From Crossaster papposus (lineage: Eukaryota; Echinodermata; Asteroidea; Velatida; Solasteridae), in assembly GCA_037893245.1 (NCBI GenBank), contig JBAIAA010000019.1:62001-126000 (forward strand): DNA of 64,000 bases. Reading direction: 5' to 3'. Shown here piece after piece: positions 12,236 through 22,636 of this stretch. A program made the translations under genes and the position numbers. The notes beneath the pieces were generated by a model. That model was given only the letters and a program-made list of their open reading frames with translations. It searched no databases and was not told the origin of the DNA. Within the stretch, counting starts at the first letter, position 1, and the number at the start of each line of letters is the position of its first letter.

Positions 12236-15200
12236 GTGAGTATGATTGAATAGGACTTTTTTTGTCTGCTTGTTTGTTTGTTTGTAAACACCGTCGATCG
12301 TGGACGGGGGACAAAGGAATTTGTGGGGAAACAATGCTGTCCACGATCGACGCAAGGTCCACGATCTCGACTCGTGCGCAAATCCTATGGAGATCGTCCG
12401 AAAACGTTAGTGTACAAACAACAGAGGGATTACGGTCGGACAATGCCCCGTCCACTTGTGTGCGTGCTAGTGAGTTAGTCTTGTATACGCACTGTGGACC
12501 TCCGAACAATATAGGTCCACACGATGCGGGAAGAGGTTACGGTTTGAGGACTTGCCCAGGTCCACAATCCGTTTTTCAGTTTCCGAAAAAGAGCGCTAGA
12601 GGAAAAACGGGTTAGAGTTATATATAGAAAAGATAGAAGGAACAGCTGAGAGGCCCAGAATCAAAATTTGAGGGTAAATTTGTTTTGGGGAAGCGAGAAA
12701 AATGAGTATTTAGTCAACGTTTTTTAACTACACGAAGAATGTCCACAGTACGGTAAAGCTGGGTGAGTGTTTGTGTGAGTGTGTTTGATTGTTAGGGTGT
12801 TTTTTGTTGGCGTTTATTCTTTTGCTTGTTTGGGGTGTGTTTTGGTGGGCAGGTTTTATGGGTGCTTTTTATGTGAGTCTGTTTGTCCTAATTTGGGGTG
12901 CGTGTCAAGAAAGTGAGAGTAACTATCGACGCCATTGTCATCTTGCCTGAAACAAGTTCGGGTGCTTGGTGATGACGTCAGCTCACAAGATTCGTCTATG
13001 GCGAGCCGATTTAACATTTATTACTCTTGTTTTAGAGTTATTCAGAGATAAATATTTCTAAACGAATTTGAGATACCGGTAATTATTTTCTTATTTCTAT
13101 AATTAAATAAAGATATATTTAATTATTTGAAGACATTTCTAAGGGAAAAAATATGCGGTTGGCGGCTTTTAAGCTTACGTTTAAAACTGGCTCATGCGCC
13201 TGAAAGCGTTAATGCTTGAGCCGAAGTTAGGCTCGATTTGGTGTGTGAGAAATATCAAATTTGAAGAATTCAGATTAGGGTTATAGTAGAGCATTCATAG
13301 CATTATTGCTGGCGAAATGGTAAATTTGACCGACAACCTGTCAAAGAGTAGTTACTGAATAATATAATTTTCGTTCTATTTCAGTATCATTTTTATTCGG
13401 TACTAACGTCTTTGGTAGGTGCCGGGAGCGAAGGAGAGAAGGTATGCATTAGTTAATTACGACTACGCCCAACCACTGCCTGATAACCTGGGGCCAATTT
13501 CATAGAGCTGCTAAGCACAACAATTTGCTTAGCACTAACAAGTCTTGCTCATTAAAAACAGGTTACTAGCCAAAATTCTACGGGTTTTTCATGCTAAGCC
13601 AAAAACCAGCTGATTATTAATCGAAAACAATAAAGATCACGTGAAAATTTGGTCTGTAACCTTGTTTTTGCGAAGGACAAATTGTCATGCTAAGCAAATG
13701 TGTGTGCTTAGCAGCTCTATGAAATTGGCCCCTGTTTAATGTTTAAAACCGGGCTCATGTTTAATGCCAATACAAATCTGAATGCGATGTAAATGTGGTA
13801 TACACAAAGCATTCGCTGCAAAATTTCCCCCATTGACATGGGTTAAACTTTTCCGAATTCAAAGCGCGAACGCTCAGCCCTGACGTCATAGATTCGCGTT
13901 TTGAACTCGTGTGAAAATCGGACTCCTATTACCTATAAAATGGTTGAACCCTATCACGTGACCGGTCACGCTCCTAATTATCTTAACTTTAGACATGCGC
14001 AATGTTACCAATGAACCCGCAATTCTTAGAGTCTAAAAACATTTGGTTAACTGAATGGCGAATCTGTACGTCAGTGGTGATTTCTTGTCAACATTGGTGG
14101 AACGGGGAAACCAGCAATTTGGAATATTCGGAAGGGTGGAGAGGGGGTCGTTTGACTCTAGATGGCGCTGTTCCCATAATGTAGGTACATAATGTTACGC
14201 CCATTTCTATAATTTGTGTTTTATAAACTAATCAGTATTTCGAAGAAAAAAATCGGTATGAAAGAAGTGAAGTACATTTGAAAGAATTGATGCATGTACT
14301 GTGTAGTTATGCGGCTGGGGATTCCGGAAGGCCTAAAATAGGAGGGACATTCCAATTGCATGACTGGAAGGGACAAATCATCAACACAAAAGACTGTATA
14401 GGGACGCGGCTTGGCCACTCCGGTGTGCTATTTGTTCAGAAAAGCCCCAATCAAGTAATTTGAATGCGACCTAACTCTTGGATGTCACGTTTTATTCAGA
14501 ACGGACACGTCACCCAGCGAACCGGGGAGATGACATAGAACAAGGGACACCATTGACAACTATGCCTACTGATTCAGGAGGTAAATCCACACGCAGACAA
14601 ATGGACGCATAATTATGATTTAGGAATAATCCGTTGACGGCCTAGGTTAAAATGATCCTCGTAAAAAAAAATTTTTGGAAAACTCATGACTAAATACTTT
14701 ACTTTACACTCTACTTCTATTGACTTTGGACTTTTTTAATAAATTAATTACAGACGAAACGGAACTATGTCACTATGTTTTGACACGATTTTGTTGTTTT
14801 ACTCTTCACATCTGAAACGAGTCAGCCAGGATACAGTACGACAAGGGATACTATAGACTCGATATTCCAACTCAACTTGCTGCCGATAAGTGTGAGCTAA
14901 AATTAAAATACCCGATTAACATGGTTTGATTTCGATTTGTCCTTTTGTTACATTAGAAACGAGTCCGTCGAGTGAGAGGCGACAACGACCAGGATGCAGT
15001 ACGACGCGGAAGAGACGACTCGGGGATCCTAAACTTGCTGCTGATAAATGTGAGAAGACGCTAAAAGACATCTACACCAGCACAGGTAGCTATGTGCAGA
15101 TGCTTCCATGGGTGGATGATGATAAAATGCCCATCATGGACATCTACACAAAGCTACAATTGGTAAAAGGTGATAGGGATTTAAAGGGTAAGGTGAAATC

Positions 15201-17247
15201 GTATTGGGATATTTTCAAACTCAAAACAAGAGAGGGTCATCGAATTATACGGGCAATTTTAAGCGGAGGGGCTGGTCTAGGGAAAACGACTCTCCTTGAC
15301 AAAATAGCTTACGATTGGGCCTGTGGCACTGTTCCTGCACTGAAAAAGTACAAGCTTGTTTTTGTGTTGAAAATGCGTTCCCTGAAACAAACGTCGGATG
15401 TGATAGATGCACTGTTTGATCAGTTGTTAGATGAAGATACCATTAATAGGGAAGACTTGGAATCCTTCATTGCAGCCAACCCTGACGACGTGTTGTTTCT
15501 GTTAGATGGTTTTGATGAATTTAGGTCGACTGAGCTTTATGAGTCGGAGTTCGGTTCGATTCTTAAAATGCTCAATCGAAAGGGAAAGTACGCAAAATGC
15601 AATGTACTAGTAACAACCCGCCCCTCACACTATGACAAGCTGGTAAAAAACACTTTGATTCAGAGGCCGTTTGCTCGTGTTAATGTTTTAGGGTTTAGCG
15701 TGGACGATGTTAAGGAATATGTGCACAAATGTTATTCAGGAGAATCATCCAAAGCTGACGAACTTTTTGAGAGAATTGCATCCTCGAATGTTTTATTAGA
15801 TTTGGCCAAAAGTCCCATGCTGTTGTTATTGATGTGCTTGTTATGGAAAGAAAGTGCTACACTCCCTGACACCATGTTTCGACTTTATAATCAGGCACTG
15901 CGTTACATATTTAAACGTAAAACAAACATGTCAGAAGAAGAGATTTCAAGGCTAGTTACTGCTATTGGAAAGGTTGCTTTGCGTGGTCTACTTTCTTCTG
16001 ATCAAAAGTTATCATTCCAAGAGGGGGATTTTAAGCCGGATGTGCTTGAAAAGGCCTTACGAGCTGGCATCCTTACCAGCGAGCGAGTCTTGAAGGGGAT
16101 TGACACTTTCAAAACTGTTAATTTCATCCACAAAACGTTTCAAGAATTTTCGGCTGCCAAATACTACCAGAGTTTAACATCGGAAGAAGAAACGCGTGAA
16201 TTTGAAACGTTCTTTCGTCAAGTGTCTGATTTAGCAGGATTTGAATATCTTCTGCGTTTTTGCTGCGGTGACAGTGAGGGGCCACGAACAAATTCAATTT
16301 TGCAGATTTTATCGCATCAAGTCAAAAATAAAGGACATCTAGATGATAGCGCTATACAAATAGCCTTGCATTGTTACTTTGAAAGTCAGAGCCAGACATT
16401 GCCACCGTTGGAGTTAATTAATTCCGTCATTGATTCAAATCTAACTATTGGTCGTCTAGGGAGTGACCATTCGACATCGTTTATGTACTTCATAAACAAC
16501 GTTACTGATGACCAGAAAAAGAGTGGCGGAAATACTTGCCTCAAAAAGATACATAAATTAAGAATGGATCCTGACAGCTTTAGACAGTTGGGTACAGAAT
16601 ACGTTAATTATGTGAACAGAATGACAAATCTTCAAAGAATTGGAGTACGTAGTGAACAACAAGGATTACCAGGCACAATTGAAGACTGTACACCTTTCCT
16701 TTTGTCTCTACGTCTGAAGAAAATGACGCAGCTTCAGGCCGTGGCCTTCAATAATTGCTACCTAACAAGCAGTAACATGGAGCACATAGTTGGGCAACTG
16801 AGTATTCTGCCCAACCTTGTTGAATTGAATCTGTCTCACAATAGGACCCTTGGTGTATCAGGTCGGTCATGGTCTCACTTGAAGGAAATCAAAAGCCTCA
16901 ACAAACTAGACTTGGGTCGGTGCGCATTGAAAAGTGATGACTTGAAGCACATTGCCGTGGCGCTGGGTAATCTGCCCTACCTTGTTGAATTGTATCTGTC
17001 TGGCAATGAGACTCTTGGGGGATCAGGTCAGTCATGGTCTCACTTGAAGGAAATCAAAACACTCAACAAACTAGACTTGCGTGGCTGCAGATTGAGAAAT
17101 GATGACTTGAAGCACCTTGCGGCGGCGCTGAGTAATCTGCCCAACCTTGTTGAATTGAATCTGTCTTTCAGCTACACCCTTGCTGGATTATCAGGTAGGT
17201 CATGGTCTGTCCTGACAAAAATGAACCACCTGGGAAAGGTTTTTTAG
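12106..17247 (+). CDS. Membrane-anchored NACHT-LRR receptor, copy 1 (four-exon gene model)
   Basis: Predicted exons 12106-12235, 13385-13441, 14500-14580 and 14957-17247 are all joined by phase-1 introns with GT..AG ends, giving 852 residues. The order is: neutral N-terminus with sequon NMT (6-8), hydrophobic helix about 26-48, Arg-rich RCRERRRE, linker, NACHT ATPase (Walker A GGAGLGKTT from 193, Walker B LLDGFDE with Asp 273, sensor TTRPSH near 309, HKTFQEFSA near 481), then about three RI-type LRR units from about 672. NLR ATPases usually act as cytosolic danger sensors. Here a single membrane anchor replaces the usual Death, CARD or Pyrin adaptor domain. A one-base deletion near 17240 ends the frame early compared with copy 2. 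An AATAAA lies near 17620. Family assignment is firm; the membrane anchor is inferred from splice prediction. Confidence 0.8.
13385..13441 (+). CDS. NLR copy 1, exon 2: end of helix and basic stop-transfer
   Basis: A 57-nt exon between a pyrimidine-rich TTTCAG acceptor and a GTATGC donor, phase 1 at both ends. It encodes LSFLFGTNVFG followed by RCRERRRE. The basic cluster directly after the helix predicts that the C-terminal side is cytosolic (positive-inside rule). It is almost identical in copy 2. Confidence 0.75.
13490..13736. mobile_element. MITE in intron 2 of NLR copy 1
   Basis: About 245 bp with inverted termini starting GGGGCCAATTTCATAGAGCT and, inside that, GCTAAGCACA. It has no coding capacity. 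The matching intron of copy 2 (near 52725) lacks it, so it inserted after the duplication, or was lost there. The target duplication appears to be 2-3 bp (TG or CTG). Confidence 0.85.
14500..14580 (+). CDS. NLR copy 1, exon 3: hydrophilic linker
   Basis: An 81-nt exon, acceptor TTATTCAG, donor GTAAAT, phase 1 at both ends, open only in the frame set by exons 1-2. It encodes a charged then Thr-rich linker ending PLTTMPTDSGG. The matching exon in copy 2 has the same length and splice sites. Confidence 0.7.
14808..14897 (+). pseudogene. Degenerate duplicate of the start of NLR exon 4
   Basis: The sequence from GAAACGAGTCAGCCAGGATA to GATAAGTGTGAGC resembles the first ~90 bp of exon 4, 149 bp further on. 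The acceptor position reads CATCTG instead of CATTAG, so it is not splice-competent there. A donor-like GTGAGC remains at its 3' end. The same decoy exon is present and nearly unchanged before copy 2 (53783-53872), so it predates the duplication. Confidence 0.6.
14957..17247 (+). CDS. NLR copy 1, exon 4: NACHT and LRR domains
   Basis: Large terminal exon after acceptor TTACATTAG. The open frame reaches upstream to 14926 only through non-ATG codons, so it has no start of its own and must be joined to upstream exons. It carries the Walker A, Walker B, sensor and winged-helix/HD region motifs listed for the gene, then about three 55-residue LRR units with the patterns LPNLVELNLS and DDLKHIAVAL. 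It ends at TAG 17245-17247 because of a one-base loss relative to copy 2. Confidence 0.9.
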
Positions 17248-17332
17248 TGGGCTGTGATTTGACCGCTGACGATAGGGCAGAAATCACCGAAGCAGTGAGA
17301 CAAATGACCAGCCTGGAAGTGGTATATTAGTC
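17248..17332 (+). pseudogene. Out-of-frame LRR tail of NLR copy 1
   Basis: This continues the homology with copy 2 (56890-56962: LTADDKAEITEAVSQMTSLEV) but in another frame, because CTCGAAAAGCTTTCTTTG in copy 2 is one base shorter here (GGGAAAGGTTTTTTAGTG). Copy 1 thus lacks the last LRR cap of roughly 30 residues. Confidence 0.8.
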
Positions 17333-17339
17333 TCATCCA

Positions 17340-19455
17340 TAATGGGCTCCGTACATGCAGCATTATGAAAGTGCTTGGATCGTGCGCGTTTGCGCGTACA
17401 TAACTTCACCGCGGGATTGCGTTATACAACATTCTGCTGACTTGGTATATCGGCAGCTAATGTCAGAAATGACTTCCCCAAGACTTGATCATGAAAGTCT
17501 CTTTTCATAATTCTATTCAGTACACAGACGCGGTCTCAGGGAACAAAGGATTAGAACAACTTTGTTATAGTTTGTGATGAAACAACCGTTAAAACCCAAC
17601 GATTGCCAACTTTTTTAAAATAAATAAAAAACGGTTCCAGTTTTTGTCACCATCACTAACTTTTTCTCCGTCAACTTTAGGCCCCTCGTTAAACGACCAG
17701 TTCTTTATTACCTCATGCGTACCGCTTTTCACGAAGCAATTCTCTGTTTTTTTTAAACAAGCATATTTGTCTCACTTTATCCGCAAACAGATTAGGTTAT
17801 TTACATACAATAGTAGACCCTTGAATAAATAGGAAAAATATGTTTCCAGAAACCACATATTTTAAAAAAGTTAGGAGAAATCTAGAATTCGGATCCCTGC
17901 AGCACAATCAAAAGTACAGATTTAAAACCTGAGCTTACGGCCAAAAGGTTCGATCTTCATTGTGATTTCTGACCAGAGAAGTGAGATGTGTGGGTCTGGA
18001 GGGGCAGTGAACGAAAGCTGCGTTGTTGAAAAAAAATATGTCTGGCACAGATCTGACAAGATTATTGAGATATAAACCGAGACAAGATGACGTCATGGTT
18101 GGTTTACACTCGAAATATTCTGGTAAATTTTAACTTGCAAAAACATTCCCCAAACGTACCCTATAGCTAAATTCGGCTTTTGGAAGATGAACATCACACA
18201 AGCTAATAAACCACAGCCGACGTAAGCTTGGCATAAATACAGAGTCGATTGAAAATTGCCAAACCTACGAACCCTTGTTATACTTCTGATATTACCCGAG
18301 ATAACAATCCTGCTGGAATTCCCGCCAAGAATTGGATGACCCTCTTGTAAAATTGTAAATAAATACTGTGCTGTTGTCGATTTATATTCTGTATAATATA
18401 AGCTGCATGTGTTTTGTGTTTATCGCTGCGTGCATCGAACCAGTAACAGTGTCGTGCATGATGCAAAATGTGTGTAATGTAAAAGTTATGTATAAAATAA
18501 GACATTGTACAATAATGGGATTTTATTTGTGATTAATTGAACATCAGATGTTCCACTGTCAAGAAAGTTTGAAAGTGATGTTTACTTCAACATTTAATGT
18601 TCACCTGAGAGTGAAGCCAAGCGGTTTCATCTCGAGGCTTTATAGACTGGTGCATGTCCATCTGTTTGGAACTAGACTGGTCTCTTCAGTAGTCTGATGA
18701 CAGACTAGGGAGAGATGTTGACACAGTTGACTCAGTACTAAAGGCGTGTTGGACTGGTTCTTTCATATGCCAGTCTATTTTCTTGTGTTGCATGTTTTCA
18801 GTACCGTAAGTTTTGAGACTCTCATACACAGTATCGAGAGTCCCAAATGTCTGGACCAATGTTAACCTTTGACACCCTGGGTATGGCACGCAAAGTAGGC
18901 AAAGGAATGAATTTTGCCATGAAGAAGGACATGGGTGAACATGATGCACTTTAAAACAATGTGTTGTTTTGTTTAAGTGTGAATAGGTTGTTGTCGAAAT
19001 GCTATCATCATGGGGATAAAAGCATGATACATGTATCTTGGAAATTATCACGACTACAGTTTTAAATAATGCATCCCATAATCAGTTTATTGTGAAACAT
19101 TGATTGCAAAACAATGGGGAAAGTGGCTGGTTTAAATTATCTTAATGAAGCTTTTTGTAATAAGTTGTGTTATCAAATCAACATTACAAATGTATATGCT
19201 TGTACCTGAACTGTTATGTAATTTCACATATAACTGTTTTATATATGATTTACAGTTTTATTACATTTACAATTTTGTTGATCACACTCTCCAAGTTCAT
19301 GTAATAAATAACATCATAAATGACGTTATTTGATGGTTAAAATGCTTTTTCAAATATTCACGACTACAGTTTTAAAATCGTTTGCAACTGTGGTGATCAG
19401 ATAGTTATGTAAAATTGGTTAAGTTAGAGAAATTGGCTGGCTCAAATTCTCTTAA
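17340..19455. repeat. 3' flank of NLR copy 1, duplicated non-coding sequence
   Basis: Matches 57000-58740 in the same orientation with scattered substitutions and small indels. There is no open frame of note and none is conserved between the copies. AATAAA hexamers near 17620 (and 57267 in the other copy) are possible polyadenylation signals. Together with the upstream homology it shows that a block of about 8 kb was duplicated. Confidence 0.85.
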
Positions 19456-20131
19456 TTAAAGGTAGGATACACCATTTGCAGATTTCGAAAATATTTACTA
19501 CCGAATTATTAAGAAATATTATACTTATTTGGAAGTAAATAATGATTCTAGGCATCCAGCAAAATAATTTCGCTAGATATCCTCTAATTATTCAGAACAA
19601 TTTAATTTTATTAGCCGGACGGCGATCGCAAAAAAATATAAATCCAATCCAATCCAATCCAATCTGCATTTGTAAAGCGCCATCTATCTAGTTGCCTATT
19701 CCGAGGCGCTGCCAGGAACACCGGGGCAAAGCCCCTCCTCTAGCTTAGCGATAAGTGTTACTGGGTTCTTTTACGTGTATTACACAACACACGGGACCTC
19801 CAGCTTTACGTCCCATCCGAAGGACGAAGCAATAGTGGTTTAATTGCCTTGCTTAAGGACACACGTGTCGCGACGGCCGGGATTCGAACTCGCTCTGTGG
19901 AACAGAAAACACACGCTCTTAACCACTCGGCCACGACACTCCATAGATAAGATAAGAATAACTGCTCGACGCCGGTTGGAAACAATCGCTGTTTTTCGTG
20001 CTTTTCTCGGCATCCATGACTGTAAAACTTCGGACAGGTCAGTTAAACGATATTTACTATAAGATACAAACCCCCAAATCTACCCATTCATGATAATTCA
20101 AGCAATTACCAATGGTGTATCTTACCTTTAA
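19456..20131 (+). mobile_element. TTAA-flanked MITE (family 1) with nested SINE
   Basis: Left end AGGTAGGATACACCATTTGC from 19460, right end GGTGTATCTTACCT at 20127, TTAA on both sides (19456-19459, 20128-20131). A tRNA-derived SINE sits in the middle. The related copy at 2684 lacks the SINE, which confirms the nesting. Confidence 0.85.
19641..19945 (-). mobile_element. tRNA-derived SINE nested in MITE, reverse orientation
   Basis: On the minus strand it begins with a tRNA-like head: A box TGGCCGAGTGGTTAAG (Ser/Leu type) and B box GAGTTCGAATCCC. The body includes GTCCTTCGGATGGGACGT and the 3' end is a (GATTG)n tail, seen on the plus strand as repeated AATCC at 19641-19663. Confidence 0.85.
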
Positions 20132-22590
20132 GCTTTTTGTAATAGTGTTATCACAAACGTAAAAACATACATATCTGGAGCGTTTTAATGTCGGTTTTAC
20201 ATACATACAACTTTTTTTAAATGAAGTTTCACAGTTAAATTTGTACAGATGGACAGTTTACATGTATTTACAACTTTGTCGATCACTCTCTGTTGAGTAA
20301 TATATATGTACATCACAAATGCTTTTCAAACAGTGATGTGTAACTGTTTTTAACCTTTCAACCAAAATAAAATGACGTGTTCCAAAATCTTGTCAAAATG
20401 TGTATCTCTTTAAAGTTTTGCTCATTTCATCGTTCTGGAGCCAAAATTCGCTTTAGTTTGTTTGCGATGAAGTTATTGAAGTGAATGAAATATTTTCGTT
20501 TATATATCTAACTAATACGAATTATATATATTTAATTCTCTAAATTATCGTTGCGTAAGTAAAAACAAAAACAAAAAAAAGGGTTATATTGGCTCACCAT
20601 AGACGAATCTTGCGAGCTGACAAGATGACGTCATCGATGATCATGATGCTCCCTGGAAGATTATGACCGCGAAACGTTGCATATTCAGTGCGGTGCCGTA
20701 ACAAGGGGCAACATTGGCAGCCATTCTTTAGAGGAATTTGTGTGATATTTTTCACATAATCACAACAAAACTGCTGCTCCAACCCATTGCTGAACTGCAC
20801 GAATGAACCGTAACGGGGTTTCGAAAACGGCCTTGAAAGCGCGCGTCACCCAGTGTTTGTACTCTAGAGGGCGCTATAGCACTAGCGCAGGCACAGGATC
20901 AACCTCGTCCCTAGGGCTTACTTAATTTTCAACCACGTTTCCAATAGTAACCCAATGAACAGGAACTCCTTTCTCGTGCCCGGCTGCGTAATTTTTGTTT
21001 CCTAGGAGGGTTCAGTTAGGAGTAATTATCACCAATTATCACACTGAATAGAAGACACTTATAGTTCTCAGATCCTTACTTTCACTTAAATTAAACTCAC
21101 TTCAACATTAAAGTTGGAGACCAAAATATATAGTCAATGGAAAATAAGCAGAGACCGATTTCGAACACCAGTCGAACGATCTATAACCTAATCATCATCC
21201 ACTAATTGCTACCTTGAGAGGTTGACAGAAGCCGTTTTTCAAAGTGCTTTAATGTACCTCTGGGCTACGTGTAACTAGTTAAATGAGCAATAACAATGTA
21301 TGTATTAATCATCCGCCCATTTATGATAATTACACCTAACCCTCCTAGGAAAAACAATTAAGCATCCCGGGATAGTTGGAGAATGAAAAAACAAACAGTC
21401 GCGGCTTATGCATCAATTCAATATTCATATTATGTAGAGAAATTACGACCGTACAGTTGGTGTTTCCATTGTTTGTTGATAAAAGTTTGCAGGGCGTCTC
21501 GCCAAAAATGAAACTTTAGATTGTCTAACGTTATTAACGTGCATTCTCAAAAATGTCTGCAATGGCGACGCTAATTAGCCCGGCCCTCAAAAAGTAAAGC
21601 CGTCAAATCTGATACTTGCATATTGTGTTGCAAAAGCAACAGTCGTGTTTTTTTTAGGATACATGTATATGTTATTGCTGTACTAGATCGAAGCGCCGTA
21701 GAACAAAAATAGTGGTGTCCGTGTTTGGAATTATTTCGCCCTTTTTGTGCAGGTTGCACGGTCACGGTGTGGCTCATAGTTTTAACGGAGGAAATTCATT
21801 AATTGAGCCGCATTTATAGGGCTAGGATGAACCTAATGTATAGTCCTAGGACTAGTACCATACTACACTAGTAATATTAAACGCACCACAAAATACAATA
21901 ATTTTCAGACAAACGTCTAAGTTCTAATCAATTGGGTAGGGTTCCTTCTTATTCCTCCATGGTACGTAGGGCCTATGCATGGCTAGCCATTTAATGAAAG
22001 TGTAAACACTGGTTTATCAGAATTTGTCAGCTTTAAAAAAAATACTAATACACTTGGGATTTTCCGAGATTTGTTGAAGCATGGTTAATTTTTAGGGAAC
22101 ACTCATAGGCTCATCAGTCGATTTTGTGTGTGCCCAATTTCCGGACGCCACCGGTCATGCCGGTTTTTTTAAAGACAGTATTCTTTCTTCAGACTAGGTC
22201 GACTCGTCCTAAAACTAAGTACATGTACAAGAATTACCCCAACATGCCTTACGTATGTAACTGCTCAATAATTATGTGTTCGTTTTCTCAAAAATTCTTA
22301 CTTATACATCCACAATATTAGAGCGTGTACTAGAGTTGATCCATTGTTTTTGTTAGCATTCTGAGAACCATAAACTGCACGTAGTTTGCGCTCTTTTTTG
22401 CACGATCAAACTTGCCTATGCTGTGAATGGGACGAAGATATGACATTTTGGTATTGCCGCCAGACTACTACGCGTGCCCAGAATACACCAATCACAGGGA
22501 GCCAAATTTGTGCACGCGTGTCCAAAATTATCGCAGCTTTTGTGTCGGTGAGGGCGCTGCTTGACGACGTTGGGATTGGGAACGAGGTTG
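20132..22590. other. Intergenic stretch, no gene recognised
   Basis: The first ~300 bp still resemble the flank of NLR copy 2 (near 59240-59600). After that I see no conserved open frame, RNA gene or clear repeat. About 20590-20660 resembles the reverse complement of 12970-13010 (around GACGTCA...AAGATTCGTCTATGG). Confidence 0.45.
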
Positions 22591-22610
22591 GTCCAAGATG
22601 GCGCTGGGCA
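22590..22610 (+). promoter_or_regulatory. TISU-like initiator at start codon (CAAGATGGCG)
   Basis: The start ATG at 22598 sits in CCAAGATGGCGCTG. This closely matches the TISU/YY1 element (SAASATGGCGGC), which combines transcription initiation and translation start in genes with a very short 5' UTR and basal expression. It supports choosing this ATG as the first exon of the recombinase gene. Confidence 0.5.
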
Positions 22611-22636
22611 GCGCGGCGAAAAAGCTCGGGAAGTGG
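22598..22636 (+). CDS. Recombinase gene exon 1 (start)
   Basis: ATG plus 12 codons (ALGSAAKKLGKW), then donor GTAAGA in phase 0. The start is supported by the TISU-like context. Confidence 0.5.

Noticed and set aside
12262-12615. 117-codon plus-strand frame and 174-codon minus-strand frame over NLR exon 1
   Set aside because: They overlap the intron or run antisense to the conserved exon and are not preserved in the other NLR copy.
14926-14956. Start of the NACHT frame at 14926 (and 53898) as a true translation start
   Set aside because: The first codon is TTG, not ATG, and the sequence up to 14956 ends in a clear intron acceptor (TTACATTAG).
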